Part shown: positions 36,159-48,298 of the stretch, in pieces
How positions within the stretch are numbered: position 1 is the first letter of the stretch
Layout: each line of letters opens with the position of its first letter
Assembly: GCF_006770265.1 (NCBI RefSeq)
Contig: NZ_CP017194.1
Location: 496,001-560,000 of the forward strand
Direction: 5' to 3'
From: Lactococcus carnosus
GTDB lineage: Bacteria > Bacillota > Bacilli > Lactobacillales > Streptococcaceae
DNA length: 64,000 nucleotides
The notes under the pieces: generated by a model
What the model saw: only the letters and a program-made list of their open reading frames with translations
Told to the model about the DNA's origin: nothing
Database searches by the model: none
Program-made: the position numbers and the translations under genes

Positions 36159-37166
36159 ATGTGCTTATCGCGTACTGAATTAAATCAACTCCCTAAGATA
36201 GAATTGCATTGCCACCTAGATGGCTCGATTTCGATGGCAACGATCCGCGTCTTAGCTGAAAAAGCTGGGATCAGCATCCCAGAGGCAGATGAGGCATTGC
36301 GTCTTAAAATTACAGCGCCAGAAAGTGCTGAAAGTCTGTTGGATTATTTGGCGCCATTTGATTTTGTATTACCGATGTTACAAACACAAGAGGCACTAGA
36401 GCTTGCAGCCTATGACTTGATTTCGCAGGCAAAGGCAGATCATGTTCGCTATATCGAAGTCCGCTTTGCACCAACGCTCCATACTGCCGGGGGACTTAGT
36501 CTAGAGCAAGTCGTTGTGGCGGTAACAAAAGGGTTGGCAAAAGGAGAAGCCGATTTTGCTGTCAAATCGAATGCGTTACTTTGCGGTATGCGGCATGAAT
36601 CTGTTGCGACAGTTATGACAGTGGTTGACCTATTTTCAAAAGGTGAGTTAACGCATGTAGCAGGATTTGATCTGGCCGGTGGAGAAGCGGACGGTTACGT
36701 CTCTGGCTTTACTTCCGTCCTTGAAACGGTCAAGGAACGTGGTATTCCCATGACACTACATGCAGGTGAATGTGGGTGTGCCCAAAATGTCATGGATGCG
36801 ATCAAGTTAGGCGCTACACGTATCGGTCATGGCGTTGCCATCAAAGATATGCCTGACAAATGGGCTGAGCTGATCGATAAAAAAATTACCTTAGAAATGG
36901 CACCAACATCAAATATTCAAACAAAAGCGATAGATAAAGCTGAAAACTATCCCTTTAAGACCTTATTTGATGCAGGTGTTAGGGTAACCATCAATACAGA
37001 TAATCGAACTGTTTCTGATACCACATTGACAGACGAGTATGTGAAACTTGCCGACTGGTTCGGCTTTGATGAAGCAGTCTTTCGACAAGTGGCCCGCTAT
37101 GCTTTTGAAGCAAGCTTCATGTCACCGCAACAACGTGCTGACTTGGCAGATGAGTTTATAAAATAA
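36159..37166 (+). CDS. add: adenosine deaminase
   Basis: A 335-residue zinc deaminase that turns adenosine into inosine in purine salvage. HCH at residues 17-19 binds zinc, HAGE holds the catalytic glutamate, GHGVAI a further histidine, and NTDN the metal aspartate. ATG 36159 has GAGG eight bases upstream; the in-frame GTG at 36111 lacks one. A terminator follows at 37208. Confidence 0.93.
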   Translation: MCLSRTELNQLPKIELHCHLDGSISMATIRVLAEKAGISIPEADEALRLKITAPESAESLLDYLAPFDFVLPMLQTQEALELAAYDLISQAKADHVRYIEVRFAPTLHTAGGLSLEQVVVAVTKGLAKGEADFAVKSNALLCGMRHESVATVMTVVDLFSKGELTHVAGFDLAGGEADGYVSGFTSVLETVKERGIPMTLHAGECGCAQNVMDAIKLGATRIGHGVAIKDMPDKWAELIDKKITLEMAPTSNIQTKAIDKAENYPFKTLFDAGVRVTINTDNRTVSDTTLTDEYVKLADWFGFDEAVFRQVARYAFEASFMSPQQRADLADEFIK

Positions 37167-37207
37167 CTAGCATCAAAAATAGAACAGCTCATCAATAACT
37201 AGATATG

Positions 37208-37246
37208 AAAAAACGACTTAGATTAACAAATCTGAGTCGTTTTTTT
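37208..37246 (+). terminator. terminator of add
   Basis: ACGACTTAGATT and AATCTGAGTCGT pair (one G-T) around AACA, flanked by A and T runs. Confidence 0.85.
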
Positions 37247-37330
37247 GTCCAATAGGTTAATGCTGACTCGGTATTTTTTGGCTGAGGCACTTATATGGCT
37301 TATCAACCTAAGGTGTTTTCTATAATTTGA

Positions 37331-37360
37331 TTGTACTTTTAATAAATATTGGTATATAAT
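37331..37360 (+). promoter_or_regulatory. promoter of the membrane-protein/YiiX operon
   Basis: TTGTAC (37331-37336), an 18-base spacer and TATAAT (37355-37360). Confidence 0.55.
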
Positions 37361-37438
37361 AAAGGTAGAAAAATTCATTTAATGAAGTGGCGTAAATGAA
37401 TAAGTCACTTAGCCATGCTATAAAATTAGGAGGATAAG

Positions 37439-37858
37439 ATGAAGGATAAAAAATTAGTATTAACTTGGATTGGTTTAGTGATGTTGACGTGTTGGTTGAG
37501 TTTATTCATAAGTCTTTTGAGTATACCTAACTTATATGAGATCTATATTGGTATTAAACATATCATACCTGTAAAATTCTATGACGTCTGTTTATTATTG
37601 TATTTAATCATAATGACTATCTTTATTTTTTCACCCCTACTAGAGAATCGAATTTTTCGTGTTGCATTAGGGATGCTTATTTTTGAGTATATCTCACTAT
37701 GGTGGTTGTATATCTTTGATTCATCTGGCTTAATTTTTAAGTTTCGTGGGCAATTTATTCATACTTTATACTTTATTTATATACATACAACTCATTTATT
37801 TTTTATATTCTGCTTGTTATTTGAGGCTATTAAATCAATAAAATATTGGAAAAGATAA
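37439..37858 (+). CDS. hypothetical membrane protein, four helices
   Basis: A 139-residue hydrophobic protein with about four helices and a strong AGGAGG site. I do not recognise its family. The pattern MKxKK..L..IGL..L at the N-terminus and FSPLLENRIFRVALGMLIF in the middle recurs in the next gene, so the two are diverged paralogues. AT content is higher than in neighbouring housekeeping genes. It heads a three-gene operon ending in a secreted cysteine hydrolase. Confidence 0.7.
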   Translation: MKDKKLVLTWIGLVMLTCWLSLFISLLSIPNLYEIYIGIKHIIPVKFYDVCLLLYLIIMTIFIFSPLLENRIFRVALGMLIFEYISLWWLYIFDSSGLIFKFRGQFIHTLYFIYIHTTHLFFIFCLLFEAIKSIKYWKR

Positions 37859-37894
37859 CGTAGATAATTGAGAGCGTTTAGAAGGAGTTTAAGA

Positions 37895-38512
37895 ATGAAA
37901 AATAAGAAAATAACATTACCGATGATTGGCCTTGGCATGCTAGTGTGGCATGTGATTCATGTCATCTGCATTACCCAGATAGGCTGGGTACGAAAGATGT
38001 ATGAAAAGTTATTCGTCTTGATACCAAGCAACCTATTATCAAGTCTATTAACGCTTTGCATTTTACTATATTTTATTGTATTAACTGTCTTGATTTTATC
38101 CCCCTTACTCAGGTATACCCTACCGCGTGTTGGTGTGGGGATATTGCTTATTGATCTGATGTATATGTATTGTATTTTTAATATCAGGTGGGTTTCAATT
38201 TTACTGACTAATATTTTAGAACCAATACCTATGCCTGTACGATTTTTTACTTTTTTTATCTATTTGTTAATAGCTGTTTTCTTTATATTTTCTCCAGTAT
38301 TGAAAAATAAGTTGATATGGATTGGTTTAGGGATGATGGTTGTTCAATCCATCTTTCTGTGGGGTATATTTTCATTAGCTCCTTGGAGTGAGATGTTTGC
38401 TTTACCGTTTCTGTTTTATATCGTGTATTTTTGTACAACCAAACTATTACTTGCTGTCGGTAGTATAAAGGAACTTAGGAAGCACAGTAGGTCAGGTAAA
38501 ATGAGTGATTAA
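37895..38512 (+). CDS. hypothetical membrane protein with internal repeat
   Basis: A 205-residue protein with about six helices. ATG 37895 follows AAGGAG by seven bases; an upstream TTG lacks a site. It contains three versions of one unit: LPMIGLGMLVWHVIH at the start, SPLLRYTLPRVGVGILL in the middle and SPVLKNKLIWIGLGMMV near residue 140. The previous gene has two such units, so these proteins seem built by repeat of an about 70-residue two-helix module. Function is unknown. Confidence 0.7.
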   Translation: MKNKKITLPMIGLGMLVWHVIHVICITQIGWVRKMYEKLFVLIPSNLLSSLLTLCILLYFIVLTVLILSPLLRYTLPRVGVGILLIDLMYMYCIFNIRWVSILLTNILEPIPMPVRFFTFFIYLLIAVFFIFSPVLKNKLIWIGLGMMVVQSIFLWGIFSLAPWSEMFALPFLFYIVYFCTTKLLLAVGSIKELRKHSRSGKMSD

Positions 38513-38544
38513 ATCATTTCAACTAAATTAGGAGGTGTTTACAG

Positions 38545-39895
38545 ATGAAAAAAAAGATGATGTTATTATTGATAGGACTAATCTGCTTATCGTGCGCAAT
38601 ACAGACTGTCCATTCAGAAACAATGACAAACCAAGGCAAGCTAAAAGCTTCGCTTAGTCAGACAGAGGAAGGCGCTTTAAAAGAGCGTTTTTCAAAGTTA
38701 CGCAAAAAGATAGTCACAACTTATAATCTGACTTATGAAGGCTTTGTAAAAGAGTTTATTTATATGAAAGAATGTGAGCCAAGTCTGAGTGTTGCTGACT
38801 ATGCGTCTCGTTATAATGGCTTGATAGGTAAAACTGGTCGTAGTATTGGAGATAGGTCGTGGCGGCGTAATATCGGAACAGATGTAAAAAACCTAACCTT
38901 CAAATCAGTACCTAATTATGATACTTATGGCTTACTTGATATGGGCTTAAGAAAAGGCGATATCATAGTATGAAGGAAATGGTGGTAATACCTTTACTGG
39001 TCATACAGCCATGGTTGATGACATTGTAACAGAGACGCATCTTATAAAGGGTAAGAAAAAAACGTTTACCTATGTCAGACTAATAGATGCCATGACAGAT
39101 GGTGTCGTCTATAGTGTGTTAGACGATACGCGAGCAGAAAAACAAAATAGTGTCGTCTTACGGCCCAAAGAAGTAACGGCGCAACAGATGAGACAAGCAT
39201 TTTCATTTGTGAAAAGTCAGCTAGGAAAACCATATAATTTAAATATTGGCAATCGAAATGCATCTAGGAATAGAAAAGATTGGTACTGTTCGGTCCTACT
39301 ATGGGCAGCCTATAAAGATATCGGATTAGATATAGAAAGTAGAGCCAATGGAGCCTGGTATAATGAACCAGGTGTCACACCAAGAGATATTAGATATTCC
39401 AGTGCTGTTGCTGTATTTGATCATAAGTTTAAACTAAGTAATAGAAATGACGTCAAAAATCTAACCATATCAGAAAAAAGTAATAGAGCAAATAATGAAG
39501 ATTTAGCATATGAAAAAAGTAATCCCAATTACTATCGTCTCTATAATAACTACTATGTGCTAGAAAAACAGAAAGATGGTAAGTATCGTGCGCAAACGTC
39601 ATTGTACTTAGGAGGAGATTATTATAGGTCAGCAGATAGGCATTTATTAGGCGGTTTATATGAAATTGAGATGACTGCCTCAGCTAAGGCTCATTTCAAA
39701 GGCTACAATTACAATGTCGGTAGAAACCGAGATGCCAATTATGCTTTTCAGTGGATTAACTACTGGTCGACAAGTGAAATCTCTATCATCTACTCTGAGA
39801 ATATTAAGGCAGATGTTATGTCCTTAAACGAGGGAAAAGCAGAAGTTAGTCAAGGCTTAAATGATAAGGGACAGGAGGTCTCTAGAGTTAGTTGA
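38545..39895 (+). pseudogene. secreted YiiX-like NlpC/P60-type cysteine hydrolase, frameshifted
   Basis: Two open frames (38545-38973, 142 aa; 39011-39895, 294 aa) together make one about 450-residue protein. The first has a signal peptide ending near VHSE and stops right after MGLRKGDIIV. Shifting by one base at 38967-38971 continues as EGNGGNTFTGHTAMVDD, the His segment of the permuted papain fold. The Cys lies further on in DWYCSVLLW. A one-base insertion is the simplest cause. The C-terminal about 150 residues are of unknown fold. It could be active through an alternative start only without its export signal. Confidence 0.8.
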
Positions 39896-39941
39896 CGGAG
39901 CCATAATTATGAGGTACACCCTTTATCTATAATTCATATAA

Positions 39942-39953
39942 ACAACCGGTTGT
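39942..39953. other. 12-base perfect palindrome
   Basis: ACAACCGGTTGT in the space between converging genes. Role unknown. Confidence 0.3.
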
Positions 39954-39968
39954 ATAGTCACAAAATCA

Positions 39969-40005
39969 AAGATCACCTTAGACTCAGTCCAAGGTGATCT
40001 TTTCA
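39969..40005. terminator. bidirectional terminator between YiiX-like gene and rnjA
   Basis: AAGATCACCTT and AAGGTGATCTT form a perfect 11-bp stem with an 11-base loop. T runs lie on both strands. Confidence 0.85.
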
Positions 40006-40014
40006 TATAATCGA

Positions 40015-41712
40015 TTATTTCTTATCAGGTGTTAAAATCATCGGAATGATGATGGGTTCACGTTCTAATTCGCGGTAGAAGAAGGGTTTGATTGCTTCTG
40101 TCATGGCACGTGAGACACTTGCTTCATTTGCATTTTCAGCATTCATTGCTTTACGAATAGCATTAAACAAGACGCGTTGGCCTGAACGAATCAAGTCACC
40201 AGATTCGCGCATGTAGATAAAGCCACGGCTGAGCATATCAGGACCGGCAAGAATCATCTTGCTCTTGAAGTCGACTGTAGCAACAGCAAGTACGACACCA
40301 TCTTCTGAAAGTTCATGGCGATCACGTAAGACAGCGTTACCGATATCTCCGATGCCATTTCCATCTACATAAGTATCTTGTGCATTGAAATGACCGGCAG
40401 GTCGTGCAGAATCGGCAGTGAGGGCAAGAACATCACCATTTTCAAAGATGAAACAGTTTTCCTTAAGTACACCAGTATCTTGTGCAAGACCAGAATGGAT
40501 TTTCAACATGCGGTATTCACCATGGACAGGCATGAAATATTTAGGTTTGATCAAACGAAGCATGAGTTTTTGTTCTTGTTGTCCACCATGACCAGATGTA
40601 TGAACGTTATTCATCTTACCATAGATAACCTTAGCGCCAGCTTCTGAAATGCGGTTGATCAGTTGGTTAACACCATGTGTATTACCAGGGATCGCATTAG
40701 AGGAGAAGACGACAGTATCACCCATTTGAAGAGTAACAAAACGGTGCATGCCATTAGAGATACGGCTAAGTGCCGCCATCGGTTCACCTTGAGAACCCGT
40801 ACACATGATCAATAATTCATGTGGTTGGAATTGGTTAACTTCTCCAGGCTCGATGAAGGTATCTTTTGGTGCTTTGATATAGCCAAGTTCAATCCCATTA
40901 ACGATTGCTTTTTCCATAGAGCGACCAAAGACAACGATTTTACGGCCAGTTTTTACGGCAGCTTCAACAGCTTGTTGGAGGCGGAAGATATTTGATGCGA
41001 ATGAGGCAAAGATAATACGGCCTTCGATACGTTCAAATATTTTTTGGATAGACGCGCCGACAACTTTTTCTGAATGAGAAAAAGTTGGGATTTCAGCATT
41101 TGTTGAATCCGAAAGTAACAGTAACACACCCTCATCACCAAGTGCTGCCATACGATGTAAATCGGCAGGTTCACCAACAGGGGTAAAGTCAAATTTAAAG
41201 TCACCAGTCGCAACGATCTTACCTTGTGGGGTATCAACGACCATGGCGATCGGTTCAGGTATCGAGTGAGTCGTCCGGAAGAACGAGAGTTTCAAGTGTT
41301 TGAACGCAATGACATCGTCTGGTTGGATTTCAAATAATTTGGCATCCCGTAACAGACCATGTTCTTCAAGTTTACCGCGGATCAAAGCCAGTGACAAAGG
41401 TCCTGCGTAAATCGGAACGTTAGCCTGTTTGAGTAAGAAAGGAATCCCACCAATATGGTCTTCGTGACCATGGGTGATGAAAACACCCTTAATTCGGTCC
41501 TGGTTTTCAACGATGTAACTATAGTCAGGAATGACATAGTCGACACCTAGTAAATCATCTTCTGGGAATTTGATCCCAGCATCAACGATGATAATCTCAT
41601 CTTGATATTCAACACCATAAGTGTTCTTACCAATTTCTCCCAGTCCACCAATGGCAAAGACTGCCACTTCATCGGGGTTTATGGCTAAATTGGTGTAGCT
41701 ATTATCGCTCAT
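40015..41712 (-). CDS. rnjA: ribonuclease J1
   Basis: A 565-residue MBL/beta-CASP ribonuclease with 5' exonuclease and endonuclease activity, central in mRNA decay. HGHEDH at residues 81-86 is the first metal motif, followed by SDSTNAE, the beta-CASP domain and VHGEYRM with the motif C histidine. ATG 41712 (MSDNSYTN) is chosen; the longer frame to 41775 would read through a hairpin after rpoY. It is transcribed with rpoY, the common arrangement in streptococci and lactococci. Confidence 0.93.
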   Translation of the reverse strand: MSDNSYTNLAINPDEVAVFAIGGLGEIGKNTYGVEYQDEIIIVDAGIKFPEDDLLGVDYVIPDYSYIVENQDRIKGVFITHGHEDHIGGIPFLLKQANVPIYAGPLSLALIRGKLEEHGLLRDAKLFEIQPDDVIAFKHLKLSFFRTTHSIPEPIAMVVDTPQGKIVATGDFKFDFTPVGEPADLHRMAALGDEGVLLLLSDSTNAEIPTFSHSEKVVGASIQKIFERIEGRIIFASFASNIFRLQQAVEAAVKTGRKIVVFGRSMEKAIVNGIELGYIKAPKDTFIEPGEVNQFQPHELLIMCTGSQGEPMAALSRISNGMHRFVTLQMGDTVVFSSNAIPGNTHGVNQLINRISEAGAKVIYGKMNNVHTSGHGGQQEQKLMLRLIKPKYFMPVHGEYRMLKIHSGLAQDTGVLKENCFIFENGDVLALTADSARPAGHFNAQDTYVDGNGIGDIGNAVLRDRHELSEDGVVLAVATVDFKSKMILAGPDMLSRGFIYMRESGDLIRSGQRVLFNAIRKAMNAENANEASVSRAMTEAIKPFFYRELEREPIIIPMILTPDKK

Positions 41713-41790
41713 AAGTCTCTTTTCTATATTATTATGTTTATTTGAGTTTATTAAAAAACCTGTGATGACGCTCACAAGTTGTAAGGTTGC

Positions 41791-42021
41791 TTAAAAGGTT
41801 GTAATTGAAAAATGTGCTGCTTCTTTTTCGTATTCAGCTTGTTCATCACTGATCGCATCAATGAATTCAACATGAAAATCAGTATGGTCACGCATGATTT
41901 CGCGTGCTTGGATGACACCACTACGGACGTCTGTTGTGTCCAACTCTAGGTATAGTGAATGGGTTGTTTCGCGTTTAGGGCTACGTTTTTTTGTTTCTTG
42001 ATAAAAGACTTTAAATAACAT
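41791..42021 (-). CDS. rpoY: RNA polymerase epsilon subunit
   Basis: A 76-residue protein of the RpoY (DUF1447) family, a small RNA polymerase subunit of Firmicutes. It starts MLFKVFYQETKKRSPKRE and contains the conserved LYLE..T.D segment. GGAGA lies before the ATG. It is upstream of rnjA in the same transcript, as in relatives. A partial terminator-like hairpin (about 41740-41790) separates the two. Confidence 0.93.
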   Translation of the reverse strand: MLFKVFYQETKKRSPKRETTHSLYLELDTTDVRSGVIQAREIMRDHTDFHVEFIDAISDEQAEYEKEAAHFSITTF

Positions 42022-42097
42022 GTTTTTTCTCCATTTTATAAGGTAATTAGTTTACAGGTGCACCTCTAATACAGGTCGCATTATTGCAATTACTTAT

Positions 42098-42126
42098 ATT
42101 TTATCATAAAATGGTAATATACTCAA
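42098..42126 (-). promoter_or_regulatory. rpoY-rnjA promoter
   Basis: On the minus strand TTGAGT (42121-42126), a 17-base spacer and TAAAAT (42098-42103). The divergent side carries TATACT at 42118 for tsaB, so the two promoters overlap. Confidence 0.6.
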
Positions 42127-42223
42127 CAAGCACAAATTGGAAATACAGACATGCATAGCCTGATAGGCATGTATCCTAGTAAAGTGTGAGATTGTGCAAA
42201 AAGATGGGAAGAATCGACAAGAT

Positions 42224-42931
42224 ATGAAACTATTAGCTTTTGATACCTCCAGTCAAGCATTATCTGTCGCCTTGTGCGACGATGATCGCTTACTCGGTAA
42301 AATTGATCTGAATATAAAGAAAAATCACAGCCTAACCTTAATGCCAGCCATTGATTTTCTAATGAAAAATGCTGGTGTTAAGCCGCAAGAACTAGATAGA
42401 ATTGCTGTTGCCATGGGTCCAGGCAGTTACACGGGCCTTAGAATTGCCGTAACGACAGCTAAAACACTAGCTAGCACGCTAAATATTGACTTAGTTGGCG
42501 TGTCAAGTCTCGCGGCTATCGCAGCAAATGTGACCGTTACTGGGAAGATAGTCCCGATAATAGATGCAAGACGCCAAAATGTCTATGCTGGTGTTTATCA
42601 GGATAAAGACTTGATTAGTGCGGAAGGTCATATGTCCCTTGAGCAGTTATTGCACACACTCACGAAAGAGGATGATCTTTATTTTACTGGCGAGATTGCC
42701 CAATTTCGCGACAGTATTCGCCAGGCACTACCGAATGCGCGCTTTATAGACAATCCAGAACGGCGCTTGCCAAATGCCTATGAAATTGCCTGTTTAGGCA
42801 TCAATGCGGTGCCTGTTAACGTGGATTTCTTTGCACCTGAATATTTGAAGAAAGTTGAAGCGGAAGAAAAATGGTTGGAGACGCATGCGCATGATGAAGC
42901 AACTGATGCAAACTATATCAAAAAAATTTGA
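42224..42931 (+). CDS. tsaB: tRNA threonylcarbamoyladenosine protein TsaB
   Basis: A 235-residue ASKHA-fold partner of TsaD in making t6A37 on ANN-decoding tRNAs. It begins MKLLAFDTSSQALSVAL and carries AMGPGSYTGLRIA, the family hallmark. ATG 42224 fits the conserved N-terminus; an in-frame GTG at 42194 is less likely. The next gene overlaps its 3' end. It heads the tsaB-GNAT-rimI-tsaD operon. Confidence 0.92.
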   Translation: MKLLAFDTSSQALSVALCDDDRLLGKIDLNIKKNHSLTLMPAIDFLMKNAGVKPQELDRIAVAMGPGSYTGLRIAVTTAKTLASTLNIDLVGVSSLAAIAANVTVTGKIVPIIDARRQNVYAGVYQDKDLISAEGHMSLEQLLHTLTKEDDLYFTGEIAQFRDSIRQALPNARFIDNPERRLPNAYEIACLGINAVPVNVDFFAPEYLKKVEAEEKWLETHAHDEATDANYIKKI

Positions 42932-43457
42932 GTACCACCAATTTCGAAAGTATCGCGCTTTTGATGATTTCGAAGTAGATACTGTTATCGATCAGGCCCG
43001 CTATCGTATTTCAGAACGTGAAGATATCGTCAGTTTTTTGACAATCGAGCGGGATGTTTATGGCGGTGAAACGCCTTGGACTTTTTCGCATTTTGAGCAC
43101 GAAATCATGAGCAATGATAAAGCAATCTTTCTAACAGCAGAAGCAGGTGGTAGAATCGTTGGCTTTATCGGCGCACGTATTGTACCTGAGAGACAGTCAG
43201 TACATCTTTCTAATCTAGCTGTTTTATCTACTTTTCAAAATCAAGGTATTGGGTCAAATCTTGTCAGCATCATGGCAAATTTGATGCAACAACTTGGTGT
43301 TGCACGATTAACACTAGAAGTAATGCGAGACAATACATCTGCCCAAGCCATGTATCGCAAGTTAGGATTTGAAACTAAAGAAATTCTACCTGAATACTAT
43401 GAAAATAAATCAGATGGTTTATGGATGGCCAAGGAACTCAAGGATATGAGGAAATAG
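42891..43457 (+). CDS. GNAT-family N-acetyltransferase
   Basis: About 188 residues. The acetyl-CoA site reads NQGIGSNLV with the preceding SNLAVL strand, and the C-terminal NTSAQAMYRKLGF is typical of GNAT enzymes. It overlaps the end of tsaB. Several in-frame ATG codons (42885, 42891, 42894, 42906) could start it; GGAG at 42877 favours the first three. It is additional to the rimI gene that follows, and its substrate is unknown. Confidence 0.8.
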   Translation: MMKQLMQTISKKFEYHQFRKYRAFDDFEVDTVIDQARYRISEREDIVSFLTIERDVYGGETPWTFSHFEHEIMSNDKAIFLTAEAGGRIVGFIGARIVPERQSVHLSNLAVLSTFQNQGIGSNLVSIMANLMQQLGVARLTLEVMRDNTSAQAMYRKLGFETKEILPEYYENKSDGLWMAKELKDMRK

Positions 43458-43463
43458 CTTAGC

Positions 43464-43910
43464 GTGATAAAAATTAGGCAGATAAATGTGATGACAGATG
43501 ATGATAAAGCGATTGCACAGGCAATTCATGGCATCCTAAGAGAAGCTTATTTACATGTGCCCTGGACACTAGATCAGACTTTTTCTGATATGTGCCGCAA
43601 AGATACGGTCTATTATCTGGCAAGCGATGACCAGAATCAGGTAGTTGGGTTTCTAGCGACGACTAGCGTAATGGATGAAATCGAAATTACTAATCTTGCT
43701 GTTGCTAAAGCCTATCAAAGTCAAGGTGTAGCAAGTTTGTTGTTAAAGCAGTTGCTCAGTCATGATGGGACCTTTTTTTTGGAAGTTAGGGCATCTAATC
43801 AAACAGCAAGACATTTATACGAAAAAAATGGATTTGATCCGTATTTTATCAGGCAAGATTATTATCAAAATCCAAAAGAAAATGCAATTTTAATGAAAAG
43901 AGAGCCATGA
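43464..43910 (+). CDS. rimI: RimI-type N-alpha-acetyltransferase
   Basis: A 148-residue GNAT enzyme. [19 protein letters not shown] forms the acetyl-CoA loop, and [20 protein letters not shown] with [12 protein letters not shown] matches RimI, which acetylates the N-terminus of ribosomal protein S18. GTG 43464 lies after GAGGA. Location directly before tsaD is the conserved one. The stop overlaps the tsaD start. Confidence 0.88.
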   Translation: MIKIRQINVMTDDDKAIAQAIHGILREAYLHVPWTLDQTFSDMCRKDTVYYLASDDQNQVVGFLATTSVMDEIEITNLAVAKAYQSQGVASLLLKQLLSHDGTFFLEVRASNQTARHLYEKNGFDPYFIRQDYYQNPKENAILMKREP

Positions 43911-44923
43911 AAGATAAGTATATATTGGCATTTGAAACATCATGTGATGAAACAAGTGTTGCCGTATTAAAAAATGATCAGGAACTTTTGAGCAACATCA
44001 TTGCCAGTCAGATCGATAGCCATAAACGATTTGGTGGTGTTGTGCCTGAGGTTGCAAGCCGACATCACGTCGAAGTGATCACAACTTGTATCAACGAAGC
44101 CTTGTCAGAAGCAAATATTACCGTTTCAGATCTGACTGCTGTTGCAGTAACTGAAGGACCGGGCCTTGTTGGTGCGCTTTTAGTCGGTATTGCAGCAGCT
44201 AAGGCTTTTGCTTGGGCGCATGAGCTCCCCCTTATCCCAGTGAATCATATGGCCGGTCATTTATGGGCAGCACGTCAGGTCAAACCACTTGAATTTCCTT
44301 TGATGGCTTTACTGGTTAGTGGTGGGCATACTGAACTTGTCTATGTTTCAGAGCCAGGCGACTACAAAATTATCGGGGAAACACGAGATGATGCAGTAGG
44401 AGAGGCCTATGATAAAGTCGGTCGTGTTATGCAGTTGACCTACCCTGCTGGACGAGAGATTGATACCTTAGCCCATCAAGGAAATGATGTCTTTAACTTT
44501 CCACGTGCCATGATGAAACATGATGATCCAGCACTTGAATTTAGTTTTTCTGGTCTAAAATCAGCCTTTATCAATACCGTCCACAATGCAGAACAAAAGG
44601 GTGAAAGCCTTGATGTAAAAGATTTATCAGCAAGTTTTCAAGCAGCTGTTCTGGATGTCTTATTAGCAAAAACAAAGATAGCCTTAACGAAATATCCAGT
44701 CAAGATGCTAGTCGTTGCTGGCGGGGTAGCTGCCAACAAAGGCTTACGTGATCGTCTTGCAGCTGAAATCACAGAGATTGATGTCGTGATCCCACCGCTT
44801 AGACTGTGTGGTGATAATGCAGGGATGATTGCTTACGCTAGTGTTTGTGAATATAACCAGAATCACTTTGCAGACTGGGATTTAAATGCCACACCAAGCT
44901 TGAGCTTTGAGCAATTGAGCTAG
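43907..44923 (+). CDS. tsaD: tRNA N6-adenosine threonylcarbamoyltransferase
   Basis: A 338-residue Kae1/TsaD enzyme that transfers the threonylcarbamoyl group to A37 of tRNA together with TsaB. It begins [14 protein letters not shown]. Metal ligands H114 and H118 sit in NHMAGHLWA, and [12 protein letters not shown] and [10 protein letters not shown] are further family motifs. ATG overlaps the rimI stop (ATGA). It is complete and essential in most bacteria. Confidence 0.96.
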   Translation: MKDKYILAFETSCDETSVAVLKNDQELLSNIIASQIDSHKRFGGVVPEVASRHHVEVITTCINEALSEANITVSDLTAVAVTEGPGLVGALLVGIAAAKAFAWAHELPLIPVNHMAGHLWAARQVKPLEFPLMALLVSGGHTELVYVSEPGDYKIIGETRDDAVGEAYDKVGRVMQLTYPAGREIDTLAHQGNDVFNFPRAMMKHDDPALEFSFSGLKSAFINTVHNAEQKGESLDVKDLSASFQAAVLDVLLAKTKIALTKYPVKMLVVAGGVAANKGLRDRLAAEITEIDVVIPPLRLCGDNAGMIAYASVCEYNQNHFADWDLNATPSLSFEQLS

Positions 44924-44974
44924 CCTATAGTGTTGCAGAAGTAGTTACACGGTGCAAGATGCAGGAGAAACCTT

Positions 44975-45712
44975 ATGTCTTTTTTTGAAAATGTTGACTT
45001 AGCCCAATTATCCGAAACGGATCGCTATATTTACGGGTATTTAGCAGATAATAGCAGTAAGGTACCTTACATGCGCATTCGAGAAATCGCAGAAGGATCT
45101 CATACGTCATCAGCATCGGTTATGCGGTTTATTCATAAGATTGGCTATGCTAGTTTTGTCGAGTTTCGGACAAATTTAAAGCAGGTAACGCAAGACAAGG
45201 ATCAGTCACCTGATTTTTCAAATCGGTTAGCAAGTCTGACGCAAGCGAGCTTTCCCCAAAATATCGAGATGAAGTTAGAAATTGTTGCTGATTTGATAAG
45301 TGATGCAGAAAATATCATGTTTCTAGGGATGGGTGCAAGTGGTGCCATCTGTGATTATGCTGCAAGACGACTTGCAGCCATGGGCTATAACGCATTTGCG
45401 ATGAGTGATCCCACTTACCCGGTCGCACAAAAATTGCAGCATACAGCTAATAATATGCTTGTGATTCTATCCGTATCAGGGACAACAAATGAAGTGATTG
45501 AAGTGGTGAATACTTTTAAAAATAAGGATGATTTTACAATCATCACGATCACATCTGATGACGTGTCAATCCTGGCACGGATGTCAGATTATGTCCTTAG
45601 CTATCAGACACCTCTGGTTAGGATAAACACCTATCATGATATGTCTAGTCAAATTCAGGCTGTATTTTTAGTAGAGGCTTTAACGCAGAAAATTTGGCAT
45701 CGAGAAACATGA
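44975..45712 (+). CDS. MurR/RpiR-family regulator
   Basis: A 245-residue regulator with an N-terminal HTH_6 domain (about 1-75, TSSASVMRFIHKIGY) and a SIS sugar-phosphate domain (about 100-230, with LSVSGTTNEVIE). CAGGAGAAAC precedes the ATG. It lies just upstream of the second GH1/ABC locus and probably controls it, with a phosphosugar as signal; this is inferred from position. A strong terminator follows. Confidence 0.88.
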   Translation: MSFFENVDLAQLSETDRYIYGYLADNSSKVPYMRIREIAEGSHTSSASVMRFIHKIGYASFVEFRTNLKQVTQDKDQSPDFSNRLASLTQASFPQNIEMKLEIVADLISDAENIMFLGMGASGAICDYAARRLAAMGYNAFAMSDPTYPVAQKLQHTANNMLVILSVSGTTNEVIEVVNTFKNKDDFTIITITSDDVSILARMSDYVLSYQTPLVRINTYHDMSSQIQAVFLVEALTQKIWHRET

Positions 45713-45718
45713 GTTAAC

Positions 45719-45754
45719 ACAAGTGGAACGTAGCGTTCCACTTGTGTTTTTTTT
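45719..45754 (+). terminator. terminator after the RpiR regulator
   Basis: ACAAGTGGAACG and CGTTCCACTTGT form a perfect 12-bp stem with a TAG loop, followed by T8. Confidence 0.92.
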
Positions 45755-45784
45755 ATCAGCTTTTGGGAACATGACCTAAACTAA

Positions 45785-45798
45785 AGAAAGCGCTTACC
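45785..45798 (+). promoter_or_regulatory. cre box before GH1/ABC operon
   Basis: AGAAAGCGCTTACC matches the cre consensus at 12 of 14 positions with an intact core. Confidence 0.65.
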
Positions 45799-45829
45799 TA
45801 CAGTGTTTTTTTTGCTATTATAAAGTTAA

Positions 45830-48284
<2,455 letters not shown>

Positions 48285-48298
48285 AAAGGAGGCATCAC

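Noticed and set aside
40378-40647. 89-residue plus frame inside rnjA
   Set aside because: Shadow of the RNase J1 gene; no start signals.
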